Assembly: GCF_004116955.1 (NCBI RefSeq)
Contig: NZ_CP026362.1
Span: forward strand, 598,501 to 662,500
Length of the DNA: 64,000 nt
Direction of reading: 5' to 3'
Source of the DNA: Bacillus vallismortis
GTDB taxonomy: Bacteria; Bacillota; Bacilli; Bacillales; Bacillaceae
In this document: positions 10,178-19,569 of the stretch, in pieces
Numbering within the stretch: position 1 is the first letter of the stretch
Layout: every line of letters begins with the position of its first letter
Translations under genes and position numbers: made by a program
The notes under the pieces: model-generated
The model's database searches: none
What the model saw: only the letters and a program-made list of their open reading frames with translations
Told to the model about the DNA's origin: nothing

Positions 10178-10187
10178 AGGCAGAAGA

Positions 10188-10319
10188 ATGAAAAAAGAAC
10201 CGGAACGCTATATTTATGATGAACAAGAAAGCCAGGAGACAACAAGACTCATTTCAGAAGCCTATCAAAGCGGTTATGTCGATATGCCTGATCAGGAGCC
10301 TTCATCTTCTGTGGAATAA
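10188..10319 (+). CDS. ytzD: Small hypothetical protein YtzD
   Basis: A 43-codon gene beginning MKKEPERYIYDEQ and ending in a Ser-rich tail, acidic overall, with no membrane segment. The GGGAGG site 7 bases upstream and a hairpin terminator directly at the stop codon support it as a real gene. Position between argH and ytkK matches ytzD of B. subtilis 168. The function is unknown. Confidence 0.82.
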   Translation: MKKEPERYIYDEQESQETTRLISEAYQSGYVDMPDQEPSSSVE

Positions 10320-10344
10320 GCTGTCTGTACAGGCAGCTTTTTTT
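10318..10344 (+). terminator. Terminator after ytzD
   Basis: Near-perfect palindrome AAGCTGTCTGTACAGGCAGC followed by a run of T; it begins inside the ytzD stop codon. Confidence 0.88.
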
Positions 10345-10445
10345 GTATGTCAAAGTGTAAAAAGTGATATTGGAAGCCTTTTATAGTAAAGTAGAAGAAG
10401 AAACACTTTATTGAAAGCGGCGACGTTGCTTTGGGAGGTATTCAT

Positions 10446-11213
10446 GTGCGACATGCTTTAATTACTGCCGGTTCGAAGGGGTTAGGCCGCAAAGTGACTG
10501 AGACGTTGCTTGCAAAGGGGTATTCAGTAACAGTCAATTACAGGCACGATGAGGAGGCTGTCAGCCGCCTGAAGGAATCATGTCCTGATTGTCTTGATCG
10601 GCTGCAATTTGTAAAAGGTGATGTCACCAAAAAAGAAGATCTGCTCCGTATTGCAGAGGCTGCCTTAAACCGCTTTGGAAGGATCGACTTTTTGATTAAC
10701 AACGCGGGCCCATACATATTTGAACGTAAAAAGTTAGCCGATTATACTGATGATGAATGGTACGGGATGCTGGAAGGGAATTTAAGCGCCGTCTTTCATT
10801 TATTCAAAGCGGTTATTCCGGCCATGAGACAACAGCAGTTCGGACGCATTATCACGTACGGATTTCAAGGTGCGGCGCACGCTCCCGGCTGGCTTCACCG
10901 ATCGGCTTTTGGCGCTGCGAAAGTGGGGTTGGCTTCTTTGACGAAGACCATTGCCATTGAAGAAGCTGAATTCGGCATAACAGCCAACATGGTTTGCCCG
11001 GGAGACATTGTCGGCGACATGAAGGAAGCGTCAATAGAGGAAGCCAGACAGCGAATCGGCAAAGAAAAAACGCCGATAGGAAGATCTGGCACAGGCGAGG
11101 ATATCGCCCGGATTATCGCTTTCTTGTGTGAAGAGGACTCAGACCTAGTGACAGGGACTGTCATTGAAGCTACAGGGGGTCTCAATGTCATTAATAAGAA
11201 TCAATCCACATAG
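10446..11213 (+). CDS. ytkK: Short-chain dehydrogenase/reductase YtkK
   Basis: Classical SDR oxidoreductase of 255 residues. The NAD(P)-binding TAGSKGLGRKV is at residues 7-17 and NNAGPY near residue 88. In the expected catalytic YxxxK position the sequence reads HRSAFGAAK, so the usual Tyr is replaced by Phe. That suggests altered or absent dehydrogenase activity. The GTG at 10446 is chosen because GGGAGG lies 8 bases upstream; the TTG at 10431 would include the binding site itself. Substrate unknown. Confidence 0.88.
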   Translation: MRHALITAGSKGLGRKVTETLLAKGYSVTVNYRHDEEAVSRLKESCPDCLDRLQFVKGDVTKKEDLLRIAEAALNRFGRIDFLINNAGPYIFERKKLADYTDDEWYGMLEGNLSAVFHLFKAVIPAMRQQQFGRIITYGFQGAAHAPGWLHRSAFGAAKVGLASLTKTIAIEEAEFGITANMVCPGDIVGDMKEASIEEARQRIGKEKTPIGRSGTGEDIARIIAFLCEEDSDLVTGTVIEATGGLNVINKNQST

Positions 11214-11275
11214 GTTTTTCAATTTCTGAAAAAAGGAAAATGAAAATATCAAAATAATGTGACGAGGTGAAGGAA

Positions 11276-11959
11276 ATGAAAGTGACATATCACGGACATT
11301 CTGTTATCACAGTGGAAACAAAGGGCCATCATATAATATTTGACCCGTTTTTGACAGGGAATTCGTTAACGGATCTAAAGCCGGAGGATGTAAAAGCAGA
11401 TGTCATCTTATTGACGCATGGCCACAATGACCATGTCGGCGACACAGAACAAATTGCCAAGCAAAACAACGCGCTGGTTGTAGCTCCGAACGAGCTCGCT
11501 GTGTACTTAGGCTGGAAAGGCTTGAATGTTCATCCAATGCACATCGGCGGCTCCCGCCAGTTCGATTTTGGTAAAGTGAAGCTCACACAGGCCTTTCACG
11601 GATCAGCGATCACAGATGAAGAAAACAAAACGATCACTTATACAGGCATGCCAGCTGGTATTTTGCTGACGGTAGAAGATAAAACGATTTTCCACGCAGG
11701 CGATACGGCTCTTTTCTCCGATATGAAGCTGATTGGCGAATTGAATCATATTGATCTTGCCTTCCTGCCGATTGGCGATAACTTTACGATGGGGCCTGAA
11801 GACGCCAAGCTTGCCGCTGAATGGCTCCGGGCAAAACAGGTCGTGCCGGTTCATTACAATACATTCCCGGTTATCGAACAAGACCCTGAGGCATTTGCTG
11901 ACAGCCTGCCGGGCGGAGTCGGTAAAGTCATGGCGGTTGGTGAGACGATCGAGCTATAA
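11276..11959 (+). CDS. ytkL: Metallo-beta-lactamase fold hydrolase YtkL (UPF0173)
   Basis: Protein of 227 residues in the UPF0173 family. The metal-binding motif [10 protein letters not shown] is near residue 50, with further ligands in FHAGDTALF near residue 140 and VPVHYNTF near residue 195. It is expected to bind two metal ions in the cytosol. The ATG at 11276 follows GAGGTGA; a GTG at 11267 lies inside that site. The substrate is unknown. Confidence 0.9.
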   Translation: MKVTYHGHSVITVETKGHHIIFDPFLTGNSLTDLKPEDVKADVILLTHGHNDHVGDTEQIAKQNNALVVAPNELAVYLGWKGLNVHPMHIGGSRQFDFGKVKLTQAFHGSAITDEENKTITYTGMPAGILLTVEDKTIFHAGDTALFSDMKLIGELNHIDLAFLPIGDNFTMGPEDAKLAAEWLRAKQVVPVHYNTFPVIEQDPEAFADSLPGGVGKVMAVGETIEL

Positions 11960-11970
11960 CCGGCTGATCA

Positions 11971-12000
11971 CATCTCCTGGTTCACCAGGGGGTGTTTTTT
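11971..12000 (+). terminator. Terminator after ytkL
   Basis: Stem CATC-CCTGG / CCAGG-GGTG with a TTCA loop and a T tract. Confidence 0.85.
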
Positions 12001-12077
12001 ATTTTTCCCGCTCATTGCGCACGAATCCTCCGAGCCCTTATAATAAAAGCAGAAGACTGTCCTTAGAGGTGAAAGGC

Positions 12078-13397
12078 TTGGCAACGAAGCATGAACAAAT
12101 TTTAACGTATATTGATTCACTGCCTGTCGGTGAAAAAATTTCTGTGCGAAGAATTGCAAAGGAAATGAAAGTAAGCGAAGGGACCGCGTACAGAGCGATC
12201 AAGGAAGCAGAGAATAAAGGATTTGTCAGCACGATTGAACGTGTGGGCACAATACGGATTGAGCAAAAGAAAAAAGAGAATATTGAAAAGCTTACCTATG
12301 CAGAGGTTGTAAATGTCATAGACGGACAGGTGCTCGGGGGCCGGGCCGGACTCCATAAAACATTAAATAAATTCGTTATCGGCGCGATGGAGCTGGACGC
12401 GATGATGCGTTACACCGCAGCGGGAAATCTTCTGATTGTCGGAAACAGAATCAACGCACACAGGCAGGCGCTTGAAGCGGGTGCGGCTGTACTGGTGACA
12501 GGCGGATTTAACACGGATGACAGCATTGTACAGCTTGCGGATGAGCTTGAGCTGCCGATTATATCCACGAGCTATGACACCTTTACAGTCGCCGCGATGA
12601 TTAACAGGGCGATTTATGACCAGCTGATCAAAAAAGAAATCGTCCTGGTTGAGGACATCCTAACGCCCGCTAACCGTACGGTATATCTGTCGCCTAAGGA
12701 TAAACTTGAAAAATGGTATGAGAAAAACTTTGAGACGGGGCACGGCCGGTTCCCGGTTGTCGACGATCAGATGAAGATCCATGGGATTCTGACATCAAAA
12801 GATATTGCCGGCCACGACCGAAACGCTTCCATCGAAAAGGTCATGACCAAAAATCCCGTTACAGTTATTGGGAAAACATCTGTCGCCTCGGCGGCGCAAA
12901 TGATGGTATGGGAAGGAATTGAAGTGCTTCCCGTCACTGACGGCCACCAAAAACTGATCGGCATGATCAGCCGCCAAGACGTGTTAAAAGCCCTCCAAAT
13001 GATTCAAAAGCAGCCGCAGGTCGGGGAGAAGCTTGATGATATCGTTTCAAGGGGATTTAAAGATGAGGGTGAAGATAAAGAGGAGCAAACGGTTTACGAG
13101 TATGAAGTCACGCCGCAGATGACCAACCAGCTCGGAACGATTTCTTATGGTGTGTTTACGACCATTTTGACGCAAGCGGCAAACCGGTTTTTGCGCTCGA
13201 AAAAACGCGGCGAGCTCGTAATTGAAAGCATCACCATTTTCTTTTTGAAGCCTGTGCAGATGGAATCGGTCATCGAAGTCAAACCCCGTATTTTAGAGGC
13301 CGGGAGAAAGTTCGGAAAAATGGAAGTTGAAGTGCACAGCCAAGGCCATATCGTGTCTAAAGCGATGTTGATGGTTCAGCTGATGGAAAGAAGCTAA
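12078..13397 (+). CDS. ytoI: CBS-domain/DRTGG regulator-like protein YtoI
   Basis: Multidomain protein of 439 residues: an N-terminal winged-helix-like segment (residues 1-60), a DRTGG domain (about 70-185), two CBS domains (about 195-310) that usually bind adenosyl nucleotides, and a C-terminal hotdog-fold thioesterase-like part (about 330-439). It may sense a nucleotide and control transcription, but the target is unknown. The start is TTG at 12078 behind GAGGTGA; the long in-frame upstream extension overlaps ytkL and is not real. Confidence 0.88.
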   Translation: MATKHEQILTYIDSLPVGEKISVRRIAKEMKVSEGTAYRAIKEAENKGFVSTIERVGTIRIEQKKKENIEKLTYAEVVNVIDGQVLGGRAGLHKTLNKFVIGAMELDAMMRYTAAGNLLIVGNRINAHRQALEAGAAVLVTGGFNTDDSIVQLADELELPIISTSYDTFTVAAMINRAIYDQLIKKEIVLVEDILTPANRTVYLSPKDKLEKWYEKNFETGHGRFPVVDDQMKIHGILTSKDIAGHDRNASIEKVMTKNPVTVIGKTSVASAAQMMVWEGIEVLPVTDGHQKLIGMISRQDVLKALQMIQKQPQVGEKLDDIVSRGFKDEGEDKEEQTVYEYEVTPQMTNQLGTISYGVFTTILTQAANRFLRSKKRGELVIESITIFFLKPVQMESVIEVKPRILEAGRKFGKMEVEVHSQGHIVSKAMLMVQLMERS

Positions 13398-13415
13398 GGG
13401 ACGTTCAGGCGCCCC

Positions 13416-13718
13416 TTACGCGTGGTCTCTTTCAGCTTCTTTGGCGTGAAGGGGATTGTAATGCCTGTAAGCTTTATAACCTGCCCAAGCGCTTCCTGCT
13501 CCTATGAGGATAAAGACACCGCCGATTACGAACGTTAAGACTGAATGGAATAATATCATTTGGTTGAGCCCGTAGAACAGAACCAGTGACCCTAAGGCCA
13601 TGCTTGCTTTTGCCGAACAGATTTCTTTTTCCAAAGCTTGCTTTGCCCGTACGCCTTTTACTTTATAGTACACATAAAAGCAGGCTGAAAGCCCAATCAA
13701 AAAAACAAGAACCAGCAT
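13416..13718 (-). CDS. ytpI: Small membrane protein YtpI
   Basis: A 100-residue integral membrane protein with three hydrophobic segments (about residues 1-18, 38-55 and 60-82). GGAGG precedes the ATG on the minus strand. It is convergent with ytoI and divergent from nrnA, matching YtpI of B. subtilis. No known domain with function is evident. Confidence 0.88.
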   Translation of the reverse strand: MLVLVFLIGLSACFYVYYKVKGVRAKQALEKEICSAKASMALGSLVLFYGLNQMILFHSVLTFVIGGVFILIGAGSAWAGYKAYRHYNPLHAKEAERDHA

Positions 13719-13848
13719 AAATGAAATCCTCCATCGTAAAAGTTTACAAACCCATTCTATACAAAAACGGGCTTGGTTTTGACGTTATTTTTCTTTTCCG
13801 TCGGCAAAGAATGTGATTTAATGAATAAAAACAATAAAGGAGTATCAA

Positions 13849-14790
13849 ATGAAAACAGAAATAATCAGAACCATATCATTATATGACACGATTATCTTAC
13901 ATAGACATGTGCGTCCTGATCCAGATGCCTACGGATCTCAGTGCGGACTTACGGAAATCCTGCGTGAAACGTATCCAGAAAAAAATATTTTCGCGGTCGG
14001 CACGCCTGAACCGTCCCTCTCTTTCCTATATTCCCTTGATGTGGTGGACAATGAAACATATGAAGGCGCACTTGTCATTGTCTGCGATACGGCAAATCAG
14101 GAAAGAATCGACGATCAGCGTTATCCTTCAGGCGCAAAACTGATAAAAATCGACCACCATCCGAACGAAGATCCATACGGTGACCTTCTCTGGGTCGATA
14201 CAAACGCCAGCTCAGTAAGTGAAATGATTTATGAGCTGTATTTAGAAGGAAAAGAGCACGGCTGGAAGCTGAATACGAAAGCGGCAGAGCTGATCTATGC
14301 CGGCATTGTCGGAGATACCGGGCGCTTCTTATTTCCGAATACAACGGAAAAAACATTAAAATATGCAGGCGAGCTCATTCAATATCCTTTCTCTTCCTCA
14401 GAGTTGTTTAATCAATTATATGAAACAAAACTGAATGTGGTGAAGCTTAATGGCTTTATCTTCCAAAATGTGTCATTGTCCGAAAACGGCGCCGCTTCTG
14501 TTTTCATCAAAAAGGATACGCTTGAAAAGTTCGGCACCACGGCTTCAGAAGCGTCACAGCTAGTCGGGACGCTTGGCAATATCTCGGGTATTCGCGCTTG
14601 GGTATTTTTCGTAGAAGAAGATGATCAAATCAGAGTCAGATTCCGTTCGAAGGGTCCTGTCATTAACGGACTTGCCCGTAAATATAACGGCGGAGGGCAT
14701 CCGCTAGCTTCAGGCGCCTCTATTTACAGCTGGGATGAAGCTGATCGGATATTGGCTGATCTGGAAGCATTATGTAAAGAACACGAGTAG
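13849..14790 (+). CDS. nrnA: Oligoribonuclease and 3',5'-bisphosphate nucleotidase NrnA
   Basis: DHH-family phosphoesterase of 313 residues that degrades nano-RNAs and dephosphorylates pAp. Metal-binding motifs are visible in order: HRHVRPDPDAYGS near residue 20, CDTAN near residue 80, KIDHHPNED near residue 103 and GDTGRF near residue 157. The C-terminal DHHA1 domain ends with GGGHPLASGA near residue 285. RBS is AAAGGAG. It links RNA turnover with sulfur assimilation by clearing pAp. Confidence 0.96.
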   Translation: MKTEIIRTISLYDTIILHRHVRPDPDAYGSQCGLTEILRETYPEKNIFAVGTPEPSLSFLYSLDVVDNETYEGALVIVCDTANQERIDDQRYPSGAKLIKIDHHPNEDPYGDLLWVDTNASSVSEMIYELYLEGKEHGWKLNTKAAELIYAGIVGDTGRFLFPNTTEKTLKYAGELIQYPFSSSELFNQLYETKLNVVKLNGFIFQNVSLSENGAASVFIKKDTLEKFGTTASEASQLVGTLGNISGIRAWVFFVEEDDQIRVRFRSKGPVINGLARKYNGGGHPLASGASIYSWDEADRILADLEALCKEHE

Positions 14791-14807
14791 AGGGGAGACC
14801 CTCTCTC

Positions 14808-14999
14808 TTAGTGTTCATCTGTGACGGGGATGAACCAGCAGCCGAAATCAGTAAGGTCCTCGTAGACTTGGAGATTGTGAGATTGAAGTTCTTTTTTAAT
14901 GAGGGAAGCGAGTGAGTTTGTTTCGGCATATGCAGAAAAACCTTGTCTGAGCCGGGCTGCTTGATCTTTTGCTAACTGACGGTCACTGTAAACCTCCAT
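14808..14999 (-). CDS. ytzJ: Small hypothetical protein YtzJ
   Basis: A 63-residue soluble protein with a helical, Gln/Ala/Lys-rich N-terminal half and a C-terminal GCWFIPV segment. A very strong binding site (GGAAGGAGGAAGG) precedes the ATG on the minus strand. It is placed between nrnA and ytrI as a small gene is in B. subtilis; the symbol is from memory. Function unknown. Confidence 0.78.
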   Translation of the reverse strand: MEVYSDRQLAKDQAARLRQGFSAYAETNSLASLIKKELQSHNLQVYEDLTDFGCWFIPVTDEH

Positions 15000-15102
15000 T
15001 TCCCTTCCTCCTTCCTTTCGCCATTAAGCCTCTCACATATAGTTTATAAAAAAGAATGGGAAAAAGCGACAAAAGTTTGGAGAATTTAAAAAAAATCCAT
15101 AA

Positions 15103-15606
15103 TTACGCGGCAAATGATATGTCAAGTTCTACTGTCAGTCTCGTATAAATAATTAATTCTTTGACGGTTGCCTTGTATTTTTTTTCGTTGATCATATAGA
15201 CTTTATTTTCAATTGTCCGTATCAATAGATCCTTTGTTTGATAGACGCTCTCTATGTCCTTTGTAATCACCTCTGAAATATTATCCTTTACATGCTCCTC
15301 GAATTTCGTTTTATCCGGCTGTGATATTTTGTATTTATCCCCATTTTGTAATTTCACGCTGACGTTTTGGATCAAGAGCTTTCTTTTATTGTCTTCGTTC
15401 AGTTTATGGAGGTCTTCCTGATAGATTGAAATTTGATTGTTTAAATCTTTCACATGCTCTTTTTGTTTTTCGATGAGGCTGACCTGCTCCTCTTGGAATG
15501 TACCGTAAGTAAACAGGAAAAAGAACCAGCTGATCACGGCTCCGCACATCATTCCCGCGAAAAAACGCTGCCACCCCGGTTTTTTGTAATGCTGGGGCAC
15601 TCTCAT
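15103..15606 (-). CDS. ytrI: Sporulation membrane protein YtrI
   Basis: A 167-residue protein with one N-terminal membrane segment (about residues 18-38) and a coiled-coil-like region at about 45-80, probably facing the mother cell or intermembrane space. The ATG at 15606 overlaps the ytrH stop as ATGA, so the longer frame that starts inside ytrH is rejected. In B. subtilis ytrH-ytrI is a SigE operon needed for efficient sporulation. Confidence 0.93.
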   Translation of the reverse strand: MRVPQHYKKPGWQRFFAGMMCGAVISWFFFLFTYGTFQEEQVSLIEKQKEHVKDLNNQISIYQEDLHKLNEDNKRKLLIQNVSVKLQNGDKYKISQPDKTKFEEHVKDNISEVITKDIESVYQTKDLLIRTIENKVYMINEKKYKATVKELIIYTRLTVELDISFAA

Positions 15607-15944
15607 GAAGAAAGATGCTCCTGGGTCAGCCATGAAATAATGAGCCAGCCGCTTTGCGCGCCGCCCATAGCCGAGATAATCAAAAGAAGCTGTTTAAAAA
15701 TATCTCTCGTATTGCCTTCTAGAATGCCCCGTTCAAAGCTGTATACCGCATCAAAGGTGCCCCCGATTGCTGCGACAAGCGCCCATATTTTCAACCTGTT
15801 TGCTAGCTTTGTAATGGCCGTAAGCGGCGCTTCGCCTGCCAAATATGCTCCCAGCCCTCCGATGAGCGCGCCTCCGATCAGCACCCCTAATGCAATGAAG
15901 TAACTATTGATAAAATTCACCATAAATCCTGCTTCCTGATCCAT
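15603..15944 (-). CDS. ytrH: Sporulation membrane protein YtrH
   Basis: A 113-residue, highly hydrophobic protein with about three membrane segments (residues 10-35, 50-65 and 80-105) and many glycines. The ATG at 15944 is chosen because GAGGTGA lies at the right spacing; a GTG three codons earlier falls within that site. It is the first gene of the ytrH-ytrI sporulation operon, divergent from dnaE. Confidence 0.93.
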   Translation of the reverse strand: MDQEAGFMVNFINSYFIALGVLIGGALIGGLGAYLAGEAPLTAITKLANRLKIWALVAAIGGTFDAVYSFERGILEGNTRDIFKQLLLIISAMGGAQSGWLIISWLTQEHLSS

Positions 15945-16083
15945 CTTTATCACCTCACCTTTTATATCATATTGAGCTTTCAGGACAAGTATGATGAGTA
16001 GTCGAAAAAGAACATTTGTTTCTTTTGGTAACCGGACTTATAATGAAGAAAGAAATGGATCGTAAGGAGAAAGAGGTGATAGC

Positions 16084-19000
16084 ATGTCTTTTGTTCACCT
16101 GCAAGTGCATAGCGGGTACAGCCTGCTAAACAGCGCCGCGGCGGTGGAAGAGCTCGTCAGTGAAGCTGACAGGCTCGGATATGCGTCTTTGGCGCTGACA
16201 GATGATCATGTCATGTACGGAGCTATACCATTTTATAAAGCATGCAAGGCGAGAGGGATCAACCCGATAATCGGCTTGACAGCTTCTGTTTTCACAGATG
16301 ACAGCGAGCTTGAAGCCTATCCGATTGTCCTGCTGGCCAAATCAAATAGCGGCTATCAAAACCTGCTGAAAATCAGCAGCGTTCTGCAATCGAAATCAAA
16401 AGGCGGGCTAAAACAGAAATGGCTTCAAAGTTATCGGGAAGGCATTATCGCACTGACGCCCGGTGAAAAAGGGTATATTGAAATGCTGCTTGAAGGAGGG
16501 CTGTTTGAACAGGCCGCTCAAGCCGCTCTTGAATTCCAGTCTATTTTCGGAAAGGGAGCTTTTTATTTCTCCTACCAGCCTTATAAAGGGAATCAAGCCT
16601 TGTCCGAGCAGATTCTGAAGCTTTCAGAAGAAACAGGCATCCCTGTTACAGCGACAGGAGACGTGCATTACATAAGGAAAGAAGATAAGGCTGCCTACCG
16701 CTGTCTGACAGCGATTAAAGCAGGCGAAAAACTGGCGGACGCACCCGCCGAAGACCTTCCTGATCTCGATTTAAAACCGCTCGAAGAAATGCAACACATT
16801 TATCAAGAGCATCCCGAAGCACTGCAAGCTTCTGTTGAGATCGCGGAACAATGCCGGGTTGACGTCAGCCTCGGGCAGGCCCGTCTCCCGTCTTTTCCGA
16901 CTCCAGACGGAACATCAGCTGATGATTATTTAACGGACATCTGTATGGCGGGTCTCCGCAGCCGCTTTGGCACGCCTGATGAACGATACCTTCGCCGTCT
17001 TCAATATGAGCTTGATGTCATTAAACGGATGAAGTTCAGCGATTACTTTCTGATCGTATGGGATTTTATGAAGCACGCCCATGAGAAAGGAATCGTTACA
17101 GGACCGGGACGGGGTTCTGCGGCAGGCTCTCTTGTGGCTTATGTACTGTATATCACAGATGTTGACCCGCTGAAACATCACCTGCTGTTTGAACGGTTTT
17201 TAAACCCAGAACGTGTCAGTATGCCTGATATTGATATTGACTTTCCGGATACAAGAAGAGATGAAGTCATTCAATACGTACAGCAGAAATACGGTGCGAT
17301 GCATGTTGCGCAGATTATTACCTTTGGAACACTGGCGGCAAAAGCTGCGCTTCGGGACGTCGGCAGAGTATTCGGCATCAGCCCAAAGGAAGCAGATCAG
17401 CTTGCAAAACTTATTCCTTCAAGGCCCGGCATGACGCTGGATGAAGCAAGACAGCAATCGCCTGAACTGAATAAGCGGCTTCGGGAGTCAAGTCTGCTTC
17501 AGCAAGTCTACACCATTGCCCGAAAAATAGAAGGGCTGCCAAGGCATACCTCTACCCATGCAGCCGGCGTGGTCCTGAGTGAAGAACCGTTAACCGATGT
17601 TGTTCCGCTTCAGGAAGGGCATGAAGGGATCTATTTGACGCAATACGCGATGGATCATCTTGAAGACTTAGGCCTTTTAAAAATGGATTTCTTAGGCTTG
17701 CGCAACCTGACGCTCATCGAGTCCATCACTTCAATGATTGAAAAAGAAGAAAACATCAAACTAGATCTCTCGAATATTTCCTACAGGGATGACAAAACGT
17801 TCTCCTTGCTGTCAAAAGGGGATACGACAGGGATTTTTCAACTTGAATCTACAGGGATGAGAAGCGTTCTGAAGCGGCTTAAACCTTCTGGCCTGGAGGA
17901 TATTGTGGCGGTTAATGCGCTGTACCGGCCTGGTCCGATGGAAAATATTCCGTTATTTATTGACCGTAAACACGGCCGGGCGCCTGTTCACTATCCACAT
18001 GAAGATGTAAGAGACATCTTGGAAGATACATATGGCGTCATTGTGTATCAGGAACAGATTATGATGATAGCTTCCCGTATGGCGGGGTTTTCACTAGGAG
18101 AAGCGGACCTGCTGAGACGGGCAGTCAGCAAAAAGAAAAAAGAAATCCTAGATAGAGAGCGGAGCCATTTTGTTGAAGGGTGCTTAAAAAAGGAGTATTC
18201 TGTAGACACTGCAAATGAAGTCTACGATTTAATCGTCAAATTCGCAAACTATGGCTTTAACCGAAGCCATGCGGTGGCATACAGCATGATCGGCTGCCAG
18301 CTTGCGTATTTGAAAGCTCATTATCCGTTATATTTTATGTGCGGATTGCTGACAAGCGTCATTGGCAATGAGGATAAAATATCTCAATATCTTCACGAAG
18401 CAAAGGGGAGCGGGATTCGTATCCTTCCTCCGTCAGTGAACAAAAGCAGTTTTCCGTTTACAGTTGAAGACGGATCTGTCAGATACAGCCTCCGCGCGAT
18501 AAAAAGCGTAGGCGTCTCAGCAGTTAAAGATATATATAAAGCGAGAAAAGAGAAACCATTTGAAGATCTTTTCGATTTCTGCTTTCGCGTGCCGTTAAAA
18601 AACGTCAATCGCAAAATGCTTGAAGCACTTATTTTTTCTGGTGCGATGGACGAATTCGGCAAAAACCGGGCGACGCTGCTCGCATCCATTGACGTTGCTT
18701 TGGAACATGCTGAGCTATTCGCGGCGGACGATGACCAAATGGGATTGTTTTTAGATGAATCGTTTTCGATTAAGCCGAAGTATGTGGAGACGGAGGAACT
18801 TCCGCTTGTGGATTTACTTGCGTTTGAAAAAGAAACACTTGGCATTTATTTTTCAAATCATCCGCTTTCTGCCTTCCGAAAACAGCTGGCTGCGTATGGG
18901 GCAGCGTCCATTCTGCAGGCCCAGCAGACTGTCAAAAGGCCGCTATCTCTCGGGGGCCTGCTGTCGAAGATCAAAACGATTCGGACGAAAACAGGTCAAA

Positions 19001-19431
19001 ACATGGCGTTTTTAACGCTCAGTGATGAAACAGGCGAAATGGAGGCCGTTGTCTTCCCTGAACAATTCAGACAGCTTTCTCCCGTTTTAAGAGAAGGCGC
19101 TCTATTGTTCACAGCAGGCAAATGTGAAGTAAGGCAGGATAAGGTCCAGTTCATCATGTCCCGGGCAGAATTATTAGAAAATATGAATGCGGAAAAAGCG
19201 CCATCGGTTTATATAAAAATAGAAAGCAGTCAGCACAGCCAGGAGATCCTGGCAAAGATAAAGCGCATTTTGCTGGAGCATAAGGGGGAAACAGGCGTTT
19301 ATCTCTATTATGAAAAGCAAAAACAGACGATTAAGCTTCCTGAGTCGTTTCATATCAATGCAGATCACCAGGTGTTATATCGCTTAAAAGAGCTGTTGGG
19401 TCAAAAAAACGTCGTTTTAAAACAGTGGTAA
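16084..19431 (+). CDS. dnaE: DNA polymerase III alpha subunit DnaE
   Basis: Replicative C-family polymerase of 1115 residues. In Bacillus it extends RNA primers, mainly on the lagging strand, before handing over to PolC. Domains in order are an N-terminal PHP domain (FVHLQVHSGYSLL at residue 3), the palm with PDIDIDFPD near residue 380, fingers, a helix-hairpin-helix region around residues 830-870, and an OB fold near residues 950-1050. There is no separate proofreading exonuclease domain. It is monocistronic. Confidence 0.97.
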   Translation: MSFVHLQVHSGYSLLNSAAAVEELVSEADRLGYASLALTDDHVMYGAIPFYKACKARGINPIIGLTASVFTDDSELEAYPIVLLAKSNSGYQNLLKISSVLQSKSKGGLKQKWLQSYREGIIALTPGEKGYIEMLLEGGLFEQAAQAALEFQSIFGKGAFYFSYQPYKGNQALSEQILKLSEETGIPVTATGDVHYIRKEDKAAYRCLTAIKAGEKLADAPAEDLPDLDLKPLEEMQHIYQEHPEALQASVEIAEQCRVDVSLGQARLPSFPTPDGTSADDYLTDICMAGLRSRFGTPDERYLRRLQYELDVIKRMKFSDYFLIVWDFMKHAHEKGIVTGPGRGSAAGSLVAYVLYITDVDPLKHHLLFERFLNPERVSMPDIDIDFPDTRRDEVIQYVQQKYGAMHVAQIITFGTLAAKAALRDVGRVFGISPKEADQLAKLIPSRPGMTLDEARQQSPELNKRLRESSLLQQVYTIARKIEGLPRHTSTHAAGVVLSEEPLTDVVPLQEGHEGIYLTQYAMDHLEDLGLLKMDFLGLRNLTLIESITSMIEKEENIKLDLSNISYRDDKTFSLLSKGDTTGIFQLESTGMRSVLKRLKPSGLEDIVAVNALYRPGPMENIPLFIDRKHGRAPVHYPHEDVRDILEDTYGVIVYQEQIMMIASRMAGFSLGEADLLRRAVSKKKKEILDRERSHFVEGCLKKEYSVDTANEVYDLIVKFANYGFNRSHAVAYSMIGCQLAYLKAHYPLYFMCGLLTSVIGNEDKISQYLHEAKGSGIRILPPSVNKSSFPFTVEDGSVRYSLRAIKSVGVSAVKDIYKARKEKPFEDLFDFCFRVPLKNVNRKMLEALIFSGAMDEFGKNRATLLASIDVALEHAELFAADDDQMGLFLDESFSIKPKYVETEELPLVDLLAFEKETLGIYFSNHPLSAFRKQLAAYGAASILQAQQTVKRPLSLGGLLSKIKTIRTKTGQNMAFLTLSDETGEMEAVVFPEQFRQLSPVLREGALLFTAGKCEVRQDKVQFIMSRAELLENMNAEKAPSVYIKIESSQHSQEILAKIKRILLEHKGETGVYLYYEKQKQTIKLPESFHINADHQVLYRLKELLGQKNVVLKQW

Positions 19432-19569
19432 CGATGAACTTTTTGTTATACAATTGGAGCAATTATGTCATCCTGTTTAAATATTCAGATAGATTATTAA
19501 CTCCGCAGAATGCAGCAATCAACGCACCAGTATACGAATCAAAAATATCCATAAGGAGTGTTTAGGAGA

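Noticed and set aside
11751-12077. In-frame upstream extension of ytoI of 109 codons
   Set aside because: It overlaps ytkL and crosses its terminator; the TTG at 12078 behind GAGGTGA gives the expected 439-residue protein.
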